A DNA stretch of 24,751 nucleotides from Vulcanimicrobiota bacterium (GTDB lineage Bacteria > Vulcanimicrobiota > Vulcanimicrobiia > Vulcanimicrobiales > Vulcanimicrobiaceae). The translations under genes and the position numbers were made by a program. Under the pieces are notes generated by a model, which was not told the DNA's origin, did no database searches, and saw only the letters and a list, made by a program, of their open reading frames with translations. Position 1 is the first letter of the stretch; every line of letters begins with the position of its first letter. Where the stretch lies: positions 1 to 24,751 of the forward strand of contig JAFAMK010000443.1 in assembly GCA_019233415.1 (NCBI GenBank), in the 5' to 3' direction. This document shows positions 23,771 to 24,751 of this stretch, piece by piece.

Positions 23771-24751
23771 TCACGGCAGGACGAAGTTCGCGCCGACCGG
23801 CGCGACGGCGATCGAAGGGGCGCCGGTGCACGCGCCGCTCGTGGCGCAGAGCGGCGTGACGCCGAAGAAGTCGCCGGCGTCGACGACGCCGTCGCCGTTC
23901 GCGTCGTACCAGACGGCGATGCGGTACGCGCCGGTCCCGGCTGGCAGATCGGCGATACGGAACGTGCCGTCTGCGTTCACCGGGACGCCGTGCGGGAACG
24001 TGACGTCGGCGATCGTCGGGCGCGTCGCGTTCGCGCCGACGTTCGTGTACGAGAACGCGACGAACTGCTCGTTCTTCGGCACGTACTTCGGGAACGGGGC
24101 GTTGTCGTTCATCACGAGCGCCATCGCGCGCCGCAAGTCGAGCCGGCCGTGGCCGGCGCGTGCGTCGCCGACGTCGTCCGCGCTCGCGGTGAGGATGCTC
24201 GTCACCTGCGCCGGCGACAGCGACGCGTTCTGCGAAAGCAGCAGTCCCGCCGCGCCTGCGACGTGCGCGGCGGCGACCGACGTGCCCGAGAACAGCGCGC
24301 CGCAACTCGAGGGCGCCGTTCCGGCTGCACAGCCTGCGATTCCGGCCGCGGGCTGTGTCGTGTATGCGTTCTCGATCCAGTGGATTTGGTCGGTGTCGCC
24401 GGGCCCCGTCGGATCGCCGCCGGGCGCGACGAGCGACGGCGTCGCGTTCGAGTAGGTCGGGACGTACTCGCGCGCACCGCTCGTGCTGCCGGGGAACGCG
24501 CTGTCGTCGAGCGCCGACGCGCCGACTGCGACGACGCCGTCGTAGCCGGCGGGAAAGTCGATCGCGCTCGCACCGTCGTTCCCGGCCGCCGCGACGACGA
24601 CGATCCCGGCGGCGAGCGCGGCGTTCACCGCGTCGCGTTCGAACGGATCGGGACCGGCGTCGGCGGTTCCACCGAACGCGAGCAGGATCACGTTCGCGTG
24701 CTGCCCGGTCGCTTCACGGATCGCCGCCGCGACGTCGGCCGAGTCGGCGGT
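23771..24751 (-). CDS. Subtilisin-like serine protease (S8), partial
   Basis: The C-terminal 326 residues of a subtilase; the N-terminal part with the catalytic Asp and His is beyond the window. VVVAAAGNDG carries the oxyanion-hole Asn; FSGTSVAAAHVAGAAGLLLS holds the catalytic Ser of the GTSxAxPH motif, though the usual Pro is replaced by Ala. After the catalytic domain, a tail of about 110 residues includes DVTFPHGVPVNADGTFRIAD, probably a beta-domain, and YDANGDGVVDAGDFFG, an EF-hand/dockerin-like calcium loop (D-x-N-x-D-G-x-x-D-x-x-D). It is likely exported, since the next gene in the operon is a lipoprotein. The two may act together outside the cell. Confidence 0.9.
   Translation of the reverse strand, partial: TADSADVAAAIREATGQHANVILLAFGGTADAGPDPFERDAVNAALAAGIVVVAAAGNDGASAIDFPAGYDGVVAVGASALDDSAFPGSTSGAREYVPTYSNATPSLVAPGGDPTGPGDTDQIHWIENAYTTQPAAGIAGCAAGTAPSSCGALFSGTSVAAAHVAGAAGLLLSQNASLSPAQVTSILTASADDVGDARAGHGRLDLRRAMALVMNDNAPFPKYVPKNEQFVAFSYTNVGANATRPTIADVTFPHGVPVNADGTFRIADLPAGTGAYRIAVWYDANGDGVVDAGDFFGVTPLCATSGACTGAPSIAVAPVGANFVLP

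Overview
The window is high-GC bacterial chromosome with two well-conserved ends and a mosaic, gene-poor-in-function middle. No rRNA, tRNA, IS transposase or CRISPR array was seen. No marker fixes the taxon. The GC-rich coding style, the Ser/Thr/Pro-rich lipoproteins, the long B12-dependent ribonucleotide reductase and the PstS/signal-peptidase variants are reminiscent of the Candidatus Eremiobacterota/Vulcanimicrobiota (WPS-2) lineage, but this is a weak inference.

Left part (1-3356, all minus strand): a YqeG-type HAD phosphatase, a haloacid-dehalogenase-like HAD hydrolase, a small acidic protein and the 5' two thirds of valS. They are closely spaced and probably co-transcribed.

3357-8342: a divergent promoter region, then a class II (adenosylcobalamin-dependent) ribonucleotide reductase, nrdJ. 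Its promoter overlaps the first of two NrdR-box-like palindromes, which are spaced 32 bp apart. The gene carries a 364-residue LAGLIDADG intein inserted exactly in the catalytic N-P-C-S-E motif, so the presumed radical cysteine is also the +1 splicing residue. A perfect 15-bp hairpin follows the gene.

8343-19636: an accessory region of lower GC and mixed orientation. It holds a two-gene module of an AlbA_2 (Schlafen-type) protein and an unknown partner whose genes overlap by 4 bp, and a run of small genes of the kinds often found as orphan or immunity-like genes: a protein with CxxC pairs, an SMI1/KNR4-like protein, a DUF2489-like domain fused to a small beta domain, a DUF4375/DMP19-like protein and an ankyrin protein. 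A secreted duplicated-domain protein with a membrane partner and an ECF sigma/anti-sigma pair are interspersed. Decay is visible: an alcohol dehydrogenase tail is cut off at 17.96 kb exactly where a 36-bp sequence, also present at the end of the gene at 10.8 kb, begins. Next to it a proline iminopeptidase gene has a 1-base frameshift.

19766-22270 (plus): an unknown Ala/Pro-rich protein, a PstS-like periplasmic phosphate-binding protein and a signal peptidase I gene interrupted by an in-frame TGA.

22287-24751 (minus): an operon of a secreted subtilisin-like protease (cut by the window end) and a lipoprotein of the glucose/sorbosone dehydrogenase beta-propeller family.
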